Shown: piece after piece, positions 30,997-39,627 of the stretch
How positions within the stretch are numbered: position 1 is the first letter of the stretch
Layout of the letters: every line of letters begins with the position of its first letter
Assembly (NCBI GenBank): GCA_016871175.1
Contig: VFZL01000011.1
Span: forward strand, 1-64,000
DNA length: 64,000 bases
Source of the DNA: Acidimicrobiia bacterium
GTDB lineage: Bacteria; Acidobacteriota; Vicinamibacteria; Vicinamibacterales; CAVVIG01
Direction: 5' to 3'
Position numbers and translations under genes: made by a program
Notes under the pieces: generated by a model
Database searches by the model: none
What the model was told of the DNA's origin: nothing
Seen by the model: only the letters and a program-made list of their open reading frames with translations

Positions 30997-31464
30997 ATGA
31001 ACGGCCATCAGGAAGCAGCTCCGTCCGGTCGGCGAGTCTCGGGTTGGCGTGCCCTCGTGCTGTGCCTGCTGGTGGCTGTTTTCGTCGGGTGCGACGAGTC
31101 CCCGGCAACTCTGCCCTCGGGGGTCTTGACGGACCGGCTGTCGGGAACCTGGACGCTGGTTTCGCTGCAACCGGCGGGCGAGCCGGAACAGCCGACACCG
31201 ATTCCGGCGCGCTACACCTTGACCTTCGCCGGCGAGCGCGTCACAACCCTGGCCGACTGCAATACGTGCAACGGGACGGTGGCCGTGTCCGGCACCACCG
31301 TGTCCATTGGGCCGCTGCTCGCGTGCGCTCGTGCGGCGTGCCTGACGCAGGCGTTCGCCAGCACGTATGTGGGACTGCTCTCGGGTGAGAGCACCATCAC
31401 TCGGGTCACCGGCGTCACGCTCGAGCTATCATCGTCGCGGGGCACGCTCAGGTTCTCCCGCTGA
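30997..31464 (+). CDS. META-domain lipoprotein
   Basis: Lipobox-like VAVFVGCDE; LSGTWTLVSLQP...YTLTFAGERVTTLADCNTCNGTV. Confidence 0.65.
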   Translation: MNGHQEAAPSGRRVSGWRALVLCLLVAVFVGCDESPATLPSGVLTDRLSGTWTLVSLQPAGEPEQPTPIPARYTLTFAGERVTTLADCNTCNGTVAVSGTTVSIGPLLACARAACLTQAFASTYVGLLSGESTITRVTGVTLELSSSRGTLRFSR

Positions 31465-31623
31465 ACATTCCGGTCCGGGCGCTCTCCGGCTCGACCCACT
31501 GGCCAACCCGTCGGACGTCTGGGTCAGCCGCACCGCGTGTCCGGACGGCGCTCTTCGGTGCAGTGCGGATGAGTGTAAGCTAAGAAGGTCCGCCTAGAGT
31601 CAAAACCGCTGAACGTCAGCAGC

Positions 31624-32637
31624 ATGAAGAGCTACCACGACATCGTCGGCGACGGCGGGTCCAGAATCCTCGAGCAGGTCGCCGAGCAGCGCGCTCGTAT
31701 CGCGGACGGGCTCGCCGGGGTGCGCCATCTCGTGGCCATCGGCTCCGGCAAAGGGGGCGTCGGCAAGAGCACGCTGACCGTGCACCTCGCGGGCGCTCTG
31801 CGCGACCGCGGCCTTCGGATTGGGATCCTGGACGCAGACTTCAACGGCCCTACGCAGGCGCGAATGGCTGGGGTTCAGGGAGCGCTGTTCGTTCCGGGCA
31901 GCCACAAGGTGTCGCTCCCACGCACCAAGAACGGGATTGCGGTTTTCTCGATGGGTTCGCTGATTCCCGAGTCGCAGGCGCTCGAGTTCGACAGTGCGGC
32001 GCAGGGGGAGTCTCATACCTGGCGAGCCACGAGAGAGTTCGCGCTCCTCGGCGAAATCCTCCGGTCCTTCGAGTGGGGAGAGCTGGATGTGCTGCTGCTC
32101 GATCTGCCGCCCGGAGCCGACCGGACCGTGCAGTACGCCGACTTCCTCGGTCCACAGGTCGCGTTTCTGTTGGTGACGATTCCTTCCGAAGTATCCCGAG
32201 GGGTGGTCGCGCGTTCGGTGGCGGCGTTGTCGAAGGGCCCCAATCGCCTCCTTGGATACGTCGAGAACATGAGCGGCTACTATTGTCGCGACTGCAAGGC
32301 GATCAAGCCGCTCTTCGATTCATCCCCGCCCCTGGCCGGTACCTGGGGCAGGCCCCCCAACCAGGCTCAGAGCGAAGACCGAGGGTCTACGCTGGGAATC
32401 CGCTGCCTCGGGACCGTCCCATTCGATCCCGAACTTGCTCGGCGCTGCGACCAGGGCCTTCCGTTCGCGGTGATGAACGACAACCCGGTGAGCCACGCGT
32501 TGACCCACATCGCGGAGCGCCTTATGGCCGTTCTCGAGTCGACGCCGGCCGCTGATCCTGCGGGTGCGATACAGTTAGAGCAGCGAACCTCTGCTCGCGC
32601 TGGTGAGCCGAGGGTCGACAAGGATGTCCGACCATGA
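31624..32637 (+). CDS. Mrp/ApbC (NBP35-type) P-loop ATPase
   Basis: Deviant Walker A AIGSGKGGVGKSTLTVHLAGAL; DVLLLDLPPGADRT; VENMSGYYCRDCKAIKPLF (CxxC). Confidence 0.88.
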   Translation: MKSYHDIVGDGGSRILEQVAEQRARIADGLAGVRHLVAIGSGKGGVGKSTLTVHLAGALRDRGLRIGILDADFNGPTQARMAGVQGALFVPGSHKVSLPRTKNGIAVFSMGSLIPESQALEFDSAAQGESHTWRATREFALLGEILRSFEWGELDVLLLDLPPGADRTVQYADFLGPQVAFLLVTIPSEVSRGVVARSVAALSKGPNRLLGYVENMSGYYCRDCKAIKPLFDSSPPLAGTWGRPPNQAQSEDRGSTLGIRCLGTVPFDPELARRCDQGLPFAVMNDNPVSHALTHIAERLMAVLESTPAADPAGAIQLEQRTSARAGEPRVDKDVRP

Positions 32638-33125
32638 AGTTCCTGTGTGTGCCCTGCGACAGCCCGATGAAGCTTCAGTCCGTGGGTCCGCCCGAGCGTG
32701 GCTCGCTGTCGGTCGTCTACGCGTGCCCCGAGTGCGGGTACGAAATGGCGATGCTCACCAATGCGTACGAAACACAAGTCGTTCAATCATTGGGCGTGCG
32801 AATCGGACCGGCCGAAGCTTCAGCGCAGGCTGGCCTCGTTCATGCCGCCGCTGGCCCCTCGGCGAGCCCTTCGGATGGATCAGCAGAAGGTAGCCGCTGC
32901 CCGTTCACCGCGCTGATACCAGGGGCGGAACAGCCAAAACCCCGGCAGGCCGGCACACAAGTCGCCGTACGTTGGACGTCGGCTGCCGAGGCTCGGCTGG
33001 CCAACATTCCCGCGTTCGTGCGTCCGATGGCGCGAACGGGAATCGAGACGTTCGCGCGGGAGAGGGGCGTTCTCGAAGTGGATGAGCAGATCCTCGACGC
33101 CGCCCGCGAGTTCTTCGGCATGTAA
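32634..33125 (+). CDS. Zn-ribbon protein with C-terminal PCP_red-like domain
   Basis: MKFLCVPCDSPMKL...VYACPECGYEMAML (two CxxC) and VRWTSAAEARLANIPAFVRPMARTGIETFARERGVLEVDEQILDAAREFFGM. Confidence 0.82.
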   Translation: MKFLCVPCDSPMKLQSVGPPERGSLSVVYACPECGYEMAMLTNAYETQVVQSLGVRIGPAEASAQAGLVHAAAGPSASPSDGSAEGSRCPFTALIPGAEQPKPRQAGTQVAVRWTSAAEARLANIPAFVRPMARTGIETFARERGVLEVDEQILDAAREFFGM

Positions 33126-33158
33126 GGCGCCGTTTCGTACAGCCACACCGAGAGGAAC

Positions 33159-34733
33159 ATGTCGGAATCGACGACCAGTCCGCTCCCGCTCATCCTTCGA
33201 CGTCGCGAACCAGGTGGTGAAGCGGGCCGAATGGACAAGCCTGTCCCGAGCGAGAACGCGGGCCACGCCCCGCGGCAGGTCGAGGGATTCGCACGGCCCT
33301 ACGTCATCTCCTGGAACCTCACGTATCGCTGCAACCTCGCCTGCGAGCACTGCTATCTCGACGCCGGCGGCACGCCGCTCGTCACCACGGAAGACTTCGC
33401 CGATCGGAGCGAGCTCGGCACCGAGGAATGCTTCCGTGTCATCGACGACATCGCCAGTTTCGCACCCGAATGCCTGACGATTCTGACAGGCGGTGAGCCA
33501 CTTCTTCGGCGCGATATCCTCGAGATCGTCAAGCGCGCGGCGGAGCGCGACCTCTGGGTGGTCGTCGGGACCAACGGCGTGCGAATTAGCGAGAACGTCG
33601 CTAGCCGGCTGGCAGAGGCCGGAGCCCGTGGCCTGTCCCTCTCGCTCGATGCGCTCGATGCGGAGCGTCACGATCGTTTCAGAGGAGTGCGTGGCGCCTG
33701 GAAGAACACCGTCGAGGGAGCGGCCATCCTCAACCGAACCGGGCTTCCGTTCATCGTTCAGACCACGGCCGGTTCGCACAATCTTCGCGAGCTTGAAGCG
33801 ATCGCCGACTTCGCGTACGAGCACTTGGCCGCCAAGGTCTGGAACCTCTACTTCCTGGTGCCGACCGGGCGCGGGCAGTTCGTCTCGGACATGACCCCGG
33901 CGCAGTACGACGGAGTGCTCGCGTCGCTCTTCCGCATCCAGACCAAGTACAAAGGCCGGATGCTCGTAAACGCGAAGTGCGCACCGCACTACATCAAGAC
34001 GGTGCTCGAGCAGGTCAGTTCTAGCGGAGGCGCCTCAGATTCGATGACAGCCGACGCCGCTGCTGGGCAAGGCGCTTTGGGGTCCGGTCTGTCTCCGATA
34101 CGGACGTACTCCGGCGGGGCCGGCGGATGTCCAGCGGGGACGCACTACATGGGGATTCGGCCGAACGGTGACGTCACGCCGTGCCCGTACCTCCCGGTTT
34201 TCGCGGGGAGCCTTCGCCGCTCGAGTCTGGCTGACCTCTGGACGTCATCCGAGTTGTTCACTGACGTTCGCCACCGGTCATCGCTCGGAGGACGCTGTGG
34301 CGCCTGTGAGATGAACGGCCATTGCGGAGGTTGCCGTGCCCGCGCCCACGGTATGGTTGGCGACCTGATGGCCGAGGACCCCCTCTGCACCCACACGCCC
34401 GGGAAGTTCGCGGGGTCGCCCCTGCTCACGCTGGCCGGTGGGCCATCCGCGGGAGCGCAGCTGGGCGCAGGGATCCGAGCCAACGACGGGGGCTGGGAGC
34501 AGGGCCGCGCGATGCCGCCCATACAGGGCATTCAGTACGGCACTGAATCAGCGCCGACCATCGCGTGGGACGAGGCCGCCGCCGCGCGGATGAAGAAGAT
34601 TCCGGCGTTCGTGCGTGGGATGGTGATGAAGGCGGTCGAGGACTCCTGTCGTAAGAACGGCCTCGACCGCGTGACGGTGGAAGAGCTCGAACGGATCCGC
34701 GCGCGAATGCCGACCCCGAAGTTCTTCGGATAG
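33159..34733 (+). CDS. Radical SAM/SPASM protein (NirJ/AhbD-like) with C-terminal PCP_red-like domain
   Basis: WNLTYRCNLACEHCYLDAGG (CxxxCxxC), SPASM-like CPAGTHYMGIRPNGDVTPCPYLPVFAGSL and CGACEMNGHCGGCRARAHGMVGDLMAEDPLC; C-terminus WDEAAAARMKKIPAFVRGMVMKAVEDSCRKNGLDRVTVEELERI. Confidence 0.87.
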   Translation: MSESTTSPLPLILRRREPGGEAGRMDKPVPSENAGHAPRQVEGFARPYVISWNLTYRCNLACEHCYLDAGGTPLVTTEDFADRSELGTEECFRVIDDIASFAPECLTILTGGEPLLRRDILEIVKRAAERDLWVVVGTNGVRISENVASRLAEAGARGLSLSLDALDAERHDRFRGVRGAWKNTVEGAAILNRTGLPFIVQTTAGSHNLRELEAIADFAYEHLAAKVWNLYFLVPTGRGQFVSDMTPAQYDGVLASLFRIQTKYKGRMLVNAKCAPHYIKTVLEQVSSSGGASDSMTADAAAGQGALGSGLSPIRTYSGGAGGCPAGTHYMGIRPNGDVTPCPYLPVFAGSLRRSSLADLWTSSELFTDVRHRSSLGGRCGACEMNGHCGGCRARAHGMVGDLMAEDPLCTHTPGKFAGSPLLTLAGGPSAGAQLGAGIRANDGGWEQGRAMPPIQGIQYGTESAPTIAWDEAAAARMKKIPAFVRGMVMKAVEDSCRKNGLDRVTVEELERIRARMPTPKFFG

Positions 34734-34745
34734 CTCGAACGGGCT

Positions 34746-35552
34746 CTACTGCGCGAACGGGTCGTCAGCGGTCTCGACCGCCTCCTTGACCTTTTCGTCC
34801 ATCCATTTCTGGAATTCCTCTGCGGTCTGGACCGTGACGAATCCTCGCATCCGGAAGTGACCGAGCCCGCAGAGCTGTGCGCAGGCGATCTCGTATTGGA
34901 AGTTGGGGTTTCCGGTTCGAGTCCGCATCTCGGCGGTTGTGACGTCCGGGATGAACCAGATCGGAATGGTCAGGCCGGGCACCGCGTCCTGCTTCACGCG
35001 GAACTCTGGTACGCCGAAGCCGTGAATGACGTCCTTGCTCCTTAGCCTGATGATGACGGGCCTGTTCACGGGCAGATAGAGCTGATTCAGCGTCGTCACG
35101 TCGTCCTTCGCGGCCGGATCGGATCGATCGAGCCCGAGAGGGTTCGTCTGGACGTCGATCATCTTGATGTCCGTGCGGCCGAAGACCCCGTCGGGACCTG
35201 GGTAGCGAATGTTCCACGCGAACTGTTCGCCCGTGACCTGAACGACCAGCGCTTCCTTATCAGAGGGGATCTCGTCGACCCTCGCGGCCCACAGCGGAAT
35301 CGAGAAGGCGAAGAGAAGGACGAGTTCGACGAGGAGCACGCCGCCCTCGAGATAGCTCGACGCGTGTGACCGGACGCCGTGATGGTCTGCGACTGGATGT
35401 GCCGACTTGCGGAAACGAACCAGGACGTAGAGGAAGAACGCCCCCCACCCGATGAACAGGATCAGCATGAAAATGTGTATCCAGCCGATCAGGTTGTCGA
35501 TCTGCGCGCCGTGAGTTGCGGCAAGCCTCGGAAGTCCAAGCCACTCAGTCAT
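34746..35552 (-). CDS. coxB: Cytochrome c oxidase subunit II
   Basis: DVIHGFGVPEFRVKQDAVPG and CuA motif CAQLCGLGHFRM. Confidence 0.9.
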   Translation of the reverse strand: MTEWLGLPRLAATHGAQIDNLIGWIHIFMLILFIGWGAFFLYVLVRFRKSAHPVADHHGVRSHASSYLEGGVLLVELVLLFAFSIPLWAARVDEIPSDKEALVVQVTGEQFAWNIRYPGPDGVFGRTDIKMIDVQTNPLGLDRSDPAAKDDVTTLNQLYLPVNRPVIIRLRSKDVIHGFGVPEFRVKQDAVPGLTIPIWFIPDVTTAEMRTRTGNPNFQYEIACAQLCGLGHFRMRGFVTVQTAEEFQKWMDEKVKEAVETADDPFAQ

Positions 35553-35842
35553 GTTCTAGACGCTCCCTTTTGGAGCTCCGACCACTCGATATCGAGGTCG
35601 GTGTCAGCGATCTGCTTCGCGCGATTGCGAAGGTAGAGAAAGAAGCCCAGGAACGCGCCCTGCACCGCCAGCGTGATGCCTAACAGCGCAAAGACACCCA
35701 GTCTTGTCCCGTCGATGATCGTCGTCTCCTCGGCTCCAAAGCACACTGGACACGCGAAGACGGTCGACCCACCACCCGACACCAGGGCGGCCGCTGTGAC
35801 GAGCACCCGCATGGCCCCGAGACGTCTTGAAGGTGTCTTCAT
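35549..35842 (-). CDS. Small membrane protein of the oxidase operon
   Basis: Signal/TM; VFACPVCFGAEETTIIDGTRLGVFALLGITLAVQGAFLGFFLYL. Confidence 0.65.
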   Translation of the reverse strand: MKTPSRRLGAMRVLVTAAALVSGGGSTVFACPVCFGAEETTIIDGTRLGVFALLGITLAVQGAFLGFFLYLRNRAKQIADTDLDIEWSELQKGASRT

Positions 35843-36039
35843 CGAAGTGTCCTCGTCTGGCGGAGAAACCACGAATCGTAGACGACCAGGCCGAACGACA
35901 CGACAAACGCCGCGATGGCCCCAATCAGGCTACCGATCTCGCCGTCCTGCCGGTACTGGGACAGACACCAGAGGCCGAACACCACGGCGACCGCCGCGGA
36001 GAAGAAGATCAGCAGCGCGTGGAACCAGCGCAGGTTCAT
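35839..36039 (-). CDS. Small two-TM protein of the oxidase operon
   Basis: MNLRWFHALLIFFSAAVAVVFGLW...; overlaps neighbouring genes by 4 bp. Confidence 0.6.
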   Translation of the reverse strand: MNLRWFHALLIFFSAAVAVVFGLWCLSQYRQDGEIGSLIGAIAAFVVSFGLVVYDSWFLRQTRTLR

Positions 36040-36344
36040 TCGGGAATCCAATAACCGTTGCTGTGTGTGACGACCGGAAGAGCCAGCAGTACGACGAAGA
36101 AGGCAGCGGTGACCGCCAGCACCGCGTAGATCAGCTTCTTCTCGGAAATGAGGTGCATGAAGTAGCACGCGACCAGCGATCCCTTGACAATGGCGACGAC
36201 CAGCGCGACGGTCACCGCCAAGGGCACGGACAGATGGAGACGAGAGATCGCCACCGTAATTACGGTCAGCACCATGAGTGCGACGAAGACGGAGATGTAG
36301 ACCCTAACGTGTCTGTCGATATCAACTGCGTGATCGCTCGTCAT
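36036..36344 (-). CDS. Cytochrome c oxidase subunit IV-like (CyoD/CtaF type)
   Basis: Three-TM 102 aa protein: HVRVYISVFVALMVLTVITVAISRLHLSVPLAVTVALVVAIVKGSLVACYFMHL. Confidence 0.85.
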   Translation of the reverse strand: MTSDHAVDIDRHVRVYISVFVALMVLTVITVAISRLHLSVPLAVTVALVVAIVKGSLVACYFMHLISEKKLIYAVLAVTAAFFVVLLALPVVTHSNGYWIPE

Positions 36345-36353
36345 AGACGCTGC

Positions 36354-36944
36354 CTACAGCAGATACAAGGTCGGGAAGAGGAAGATCCACACCAGATCCA
36401 CGAAGTGCCAGAAGAGGCCGGAGTTCTCGACCCGGTTCGTGAACCACTCCGGGTTGGTGTAATACTGCTTCGCGCCGGGACCCCAGAAATACGCGTTCAC
36501 CGCCATGCCGCCCGCGACGTGCAGCATGTGCAGACCGGTCAGCGTGAAGTAGATGGCGTAGAAGTTGTCGGTGCTGGGGAAGTGCCCGTGGTGGAACTTG
36601 TCGCTGTATTCGAAGTACTTGACGATGAGGAAGACCAACCCGAGCAGGACCGTTCCCCCTATATACATGCGGAATGTCCCCAGTTTGCGGCGCATCAGCG
36701 ACGCCCACGCCATGACCATCGTCACCGACGACGAAATCAGGACGAGCGTGTTGAAGGTGGCCAACGGGACACTCAAGATCGTGTCTCCGCGAGGCCAGCT
36801 CGAAGACCCTGTTCGGATGAGGATGTACGATGCGAACAGCGCGCCGAACAGCATGACTTCCGACGCGAGGAAGAGCCAGATCCCAATCTTGCCGTTGTTC
36901 AGGCCGGTATCGCGCCGTGCTTCTACTGTGTACGGGATCTCCAT
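36354..36944 (-). CDS. coxC: Cytochrome c oxidase subunit III
   Basis: GIWLFLASEVMLFGALFASYILIR...GLHMLHVAGGMAVNAYFW...FWHFVDLVWIFLFPTLYLL. Confidence 0.92.
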   Translation of the reverse strand: MEIPYTVEARRDTGLNNGKIGIWLFLASEVMLFGALFASYILIRTGSSSWPRGDTILSVPLATFNTLVLISSSVTMVMAWASLMRRKLGTFRMYIGGTVLLGLVFLIVKYFEYSDKFHHGHFPSTDNFYAIYFTLTGLHMLHVAGGMAVNAYFWGPGAKQYYTNPEWFTNRVENSGLFWHFVDLVWIFLFPTLYLL

Positions 36945-36949
36945 GGTGA

Positions 36950-38713
36950 TCAGGCCTCACACTGCGGTACGAAGTCCTTCTTCGCGCCGGGAAGGCTGTA
37001 GTCGTACGGACCTCGGTGGGCTACCGGTTCCGTGCTGAAATTTCCGTGCGGCGGTGGCGACGGAGCCGCCCACTCGATGGTGGTCGCCTCCCATGGATTG
37101 TCTCCCACCTTCTCTCCGTTCCACATGCTCGAGAAGAAGTTGTAGATGAAGGGTAGCTGGAAGAGCGCCATGATCCACGCGCCCCAAGACGACACGGCGT
37201 TCCAGTGGAGAATCGGCTGCGCGAAGTCGTAGGTCGCCCCGCCGTCGAAGAGCCGCCGTGACACGCCGGCCATCCCCACGATGAACATCGGCATGAAGAC
37301 GATGTTCATGCAGATCATCGAACCCCAGAAATGGATCTTGCCGAGCGTCTCGTTCATCATCCGCCCAGTCGCCTTCGGGAACCAGTAGTAGACCCCCGCG
37401 AAGAGGGCGAAGATCGTCCCGGGCGCGACGACGTAGTGGAAGTGGGCGATGACGTAGTACGTGTCGTGCAGGGGAATATCCGACACGTTCAGGCCAAGCG
37501 GCAACCCGGTCAGGCCGCCGATCCCGAACATCGGCAGGAAGCCGAGCGCGAACAGCATCGGCGTATTGAACCGGATGGACCCACCCCAGAGCGAGAGGAT
37601 TAGTGCCGTCAGGATGACGACCGACGGGATCGAAATGATCATCGTTGTCGTCTGGAAGAACGTCGCCATGGCGGTCCCCATGCCGGTCATGAACATGTGG
37701 TGCGCCCAGACGATGAACGACATGAAGCCGAGGAACACGAGCGAGTAGACCATCGGCTTATAACCCCACAACGGCTTGCGTGTGTTGTTCGCGATGATCT
37801 CGGCGACGATGCCCATGGCGGGGAGGATCAAGACATAGACCTCCGGGTGCGCCAGGAACCAGAAAAGGTGCTGCCAGAGGAGGGCGTTGCCGCTACCCGC
37901 CACCTGGAGCGGCTGGCCGCTCACGACGAGGCCGCTCGGGAGGAAGAAGCTCGTGCCCGCCACGCGATCCATCAACTGCATGACGCCCGCAGCCTCCAGC
38001 GGTGGGAAGGCCAGGAGCAGGAGGAACGCGGTGACGAACTGCGTCCACACGAAGAAGGGGAACCGCATGAACATCAGCCCCTTGGCGCGGAGCTGAATCG
38101 TGGTCGTGATGAAGTTGATCGCGCCGAGCAGCGACGAGGTAATCAGGAAGATCATCCCGACCAGCCACCACGTCTGACCTGAACCCGCGATGATGGCCAG
38201 AGGCGAGTAAGAGGTCCACCCGGACTGCGCGGCGCCGCCCGGCACGAAGAAGCTCGCCAGCATCGTCACGCCGCCCAGGAAGAAGGCCCAGTAGCTCAAC
38301 ATGTTGAGCCGCGGGAACGCCATGTCTGGGGCTCCAATCTGGAGCGGGAGCACGAAGTTGCCGAATCCGCCGACGGCGAGCGGTACCACGCCCATGAACA
38401 CCATGATGGTCCCGTGCATCGCCCCGAGCTCGTTGTAGAACTCGGGAAGCATGGACCCCCCGGGCATGCGCGCCTCGCCGAACAGCGCGCCAATGATCGG
38501 CAGCGGGGCACCTGGGTACGCCAGCTGCCAGCGCATGAGCATCATCAGACAAAAGCCGAAGAAGAGGAACAGCAGGCCGCTGATGCCGTACTGGATCCCG
38601 ATGACCTTGTGGTCCACGGAGAAGACGTACTTTCGCCAGAAGCCGAGCTCTTCGTGATGGGCCTCGTGCCCGACGTGTGGTCCGTGTGGGTCGACGGTTG
38701 TTGGGTGGCTCAT
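36950..38713 (-). CDS. coxA: Cytochrome c oxidase subunit I
   Basis: FWRKYVFSVDHKVIGIQY, HPEVYVLILPAMGI, WAHHMFMTGM, HDTYYVIAHFHYVV. Confidence 0.95.
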   Translation of the reverse strand: MSHPTTVDPHGPHVGHEAHHEELGFWRKYVFSVDHKVIGIQYGISGLLFLFFGFCLMMLMRWQLAYPGAPLPIIGALFGEARMPGGSMLPEFYNELGAMHGTIMVFMGVVPLAVGGFGNFVLPLQIGAPDMAFPRLNMLSYWAFFLGGVTMLASFFVPGGAAQSGWTSYSPLAIIAGSGQTWWLVGMIFLITSSLLGAINFITTTIQLRAKGLMFMRFPFFVWTQFVTAFLLLLAFPPLEAAGVMQLMDRVAGTSFFLPSGLVVSGQPLQVAGSGNALLWQHLFWFLAHPEVYVLILPAMGIVAEIIANNTRKPLWGYKPMVYSLVFLGFMSFIVWAHHMFMTGMGTAMATFFQTTTMIISIPSVVILTALILSLWGGSIRFNTPMLFALGFLPMFGIGGLTGLPLGLNVSDIPLHDTYYVIAHFHYVVAPGTIFALFAGVYYWFPKATGRMMNETLGKIHFWGSMICMNIVFMPMFIVGMAGVSRRLFDGGATYDFAQPILHWNAVSSWGAWIMALFQLPFIYNFFSSMWNGEKVGDNPWEATTIEWAAPSPPPHGNFSTEPVAHRGPYDYSLPGAKKDFVPQCEA

Positions 38714-38742
38714 GGGCCCCGATCTCCCGATCGCTACTGCTT

Positions 38743-39480
38743 TTACTTGGTGGGTGTGCTGAATTTGAAGTCCTGCGTCTTCGTGTCGCTGCCGCTGACG
38801 GTGACCGAGGCCGCTTGTATCCCCAGTCGCTCGTGCCAGGCGGTGATCTCGTAGGTACCCGCGTCGAGATTCGCGATGGTGAACTTCCCGTCCGTGCCGG
38901 TCACCGAGAAGAACGGATGCGTGAAGACGCCGATGTATGCGCTCATCCACGGATGGACGTCGCACTTGACCTGGAAGATCGCCTCCGCTTTGTCGAACTG
39001 CGTGCTCGTCTCCTTCAGATTCGCCGGCATCGCGCGGTTGAACGACGCGTTCACCTTGGGAAGCGTGTGGATGTTGTGGAGGACGCCGTCAGAGTTGAGG
39101 ATCCGGTAGGGCTGACCGACCATGATTCCCATCGCGTGCGGTACGTAAACACAACCGTTCTGATCGAGCGTCACGGGCGTCTTCGGTGCGGGATAGGTCT
39201 TTGCGGCCGGGAGCCCCTTTGACACCCACACGATGATGTTGGCCATCGCGTTGCCACTACCCATGACGAGCATCTCGGCCGGCACGGGTCCGGAGTGCTT
39301 CTTGGCGCACGCCGGGTCGGCGTCCATCGCGAGCGGCCTGAGATTGGGGGCTTTCCCAGCGAAGGTGATGGTCCCGGTGACGGTCGACGCGGCAAACCCG
39401 ACGCTCGGCGAGATCAACACGGCGACGAGCCCAGCCGTCAGCCACAACCCGTTCCTTCTTTGCGTGTTCGACTTCTTGAT
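38743..39480 (-). CDS. Exported cupredoxin-like/carboxypeptidase-regulatory-like protein
   Basis: GVLHNIHTLPK...VKCDVHPWMSAYIGVFTHPFF (type-1 Cu-like H/C/H/M) then DGKFTIANLDAGTYEITAWHERLG. Confidence 0.72.
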   Translation of the reverse strand: MKKSNTQRRNGLWLTAGLVAVLISPSVGFAASTVTGTITFAGKAPNLRPLAMDADPACAKKHSGPVPAEMLVMGSGNAMANIIVWVSKGLPAAKTYPAPKTPVTLDQNGCVYVPHAMGIMVGQPYRILNSDGVLHNIHTLPKVNASFNRAMPANLKETSTQFDKAEAIFQVKCDVHPWMSAYIGVFTHPFFSVTGTDGKFTIANLDAGTYEITAWHERLGIQAASVTVSGSDTKTQDFKFSTPTK

Positions 39481-39627
39481 CATTGCAAACCTCTCAACAC
39501 CTCTGTATGAAGCGCCGTTCTTACCGCTACGGTGAATAGATCGAACCACCTCATCCTCAAAATTCCAACTCTACACCAGGGCCCGCGCTCCGCACAACCC
39601 CTGGTCCACAGCCGCGAGGCGTCCGTT

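Noticed and set aside
27928-34733. Photosynthetic (bacterio)chlorophyll biosynthesis locus
   Set aside because: PCP_red-like domains are present but no BchL/BchN/BchB catalytic subunits, reaction-centre or other bch genes are visible
35673-37001. Long + strand ORF (442 aa) opposite cox genes
   Set aside because: Antisense to clearly coding coxB/coxC region; low-complexity R/H/D/E composition typical of GC-rich shadow frames
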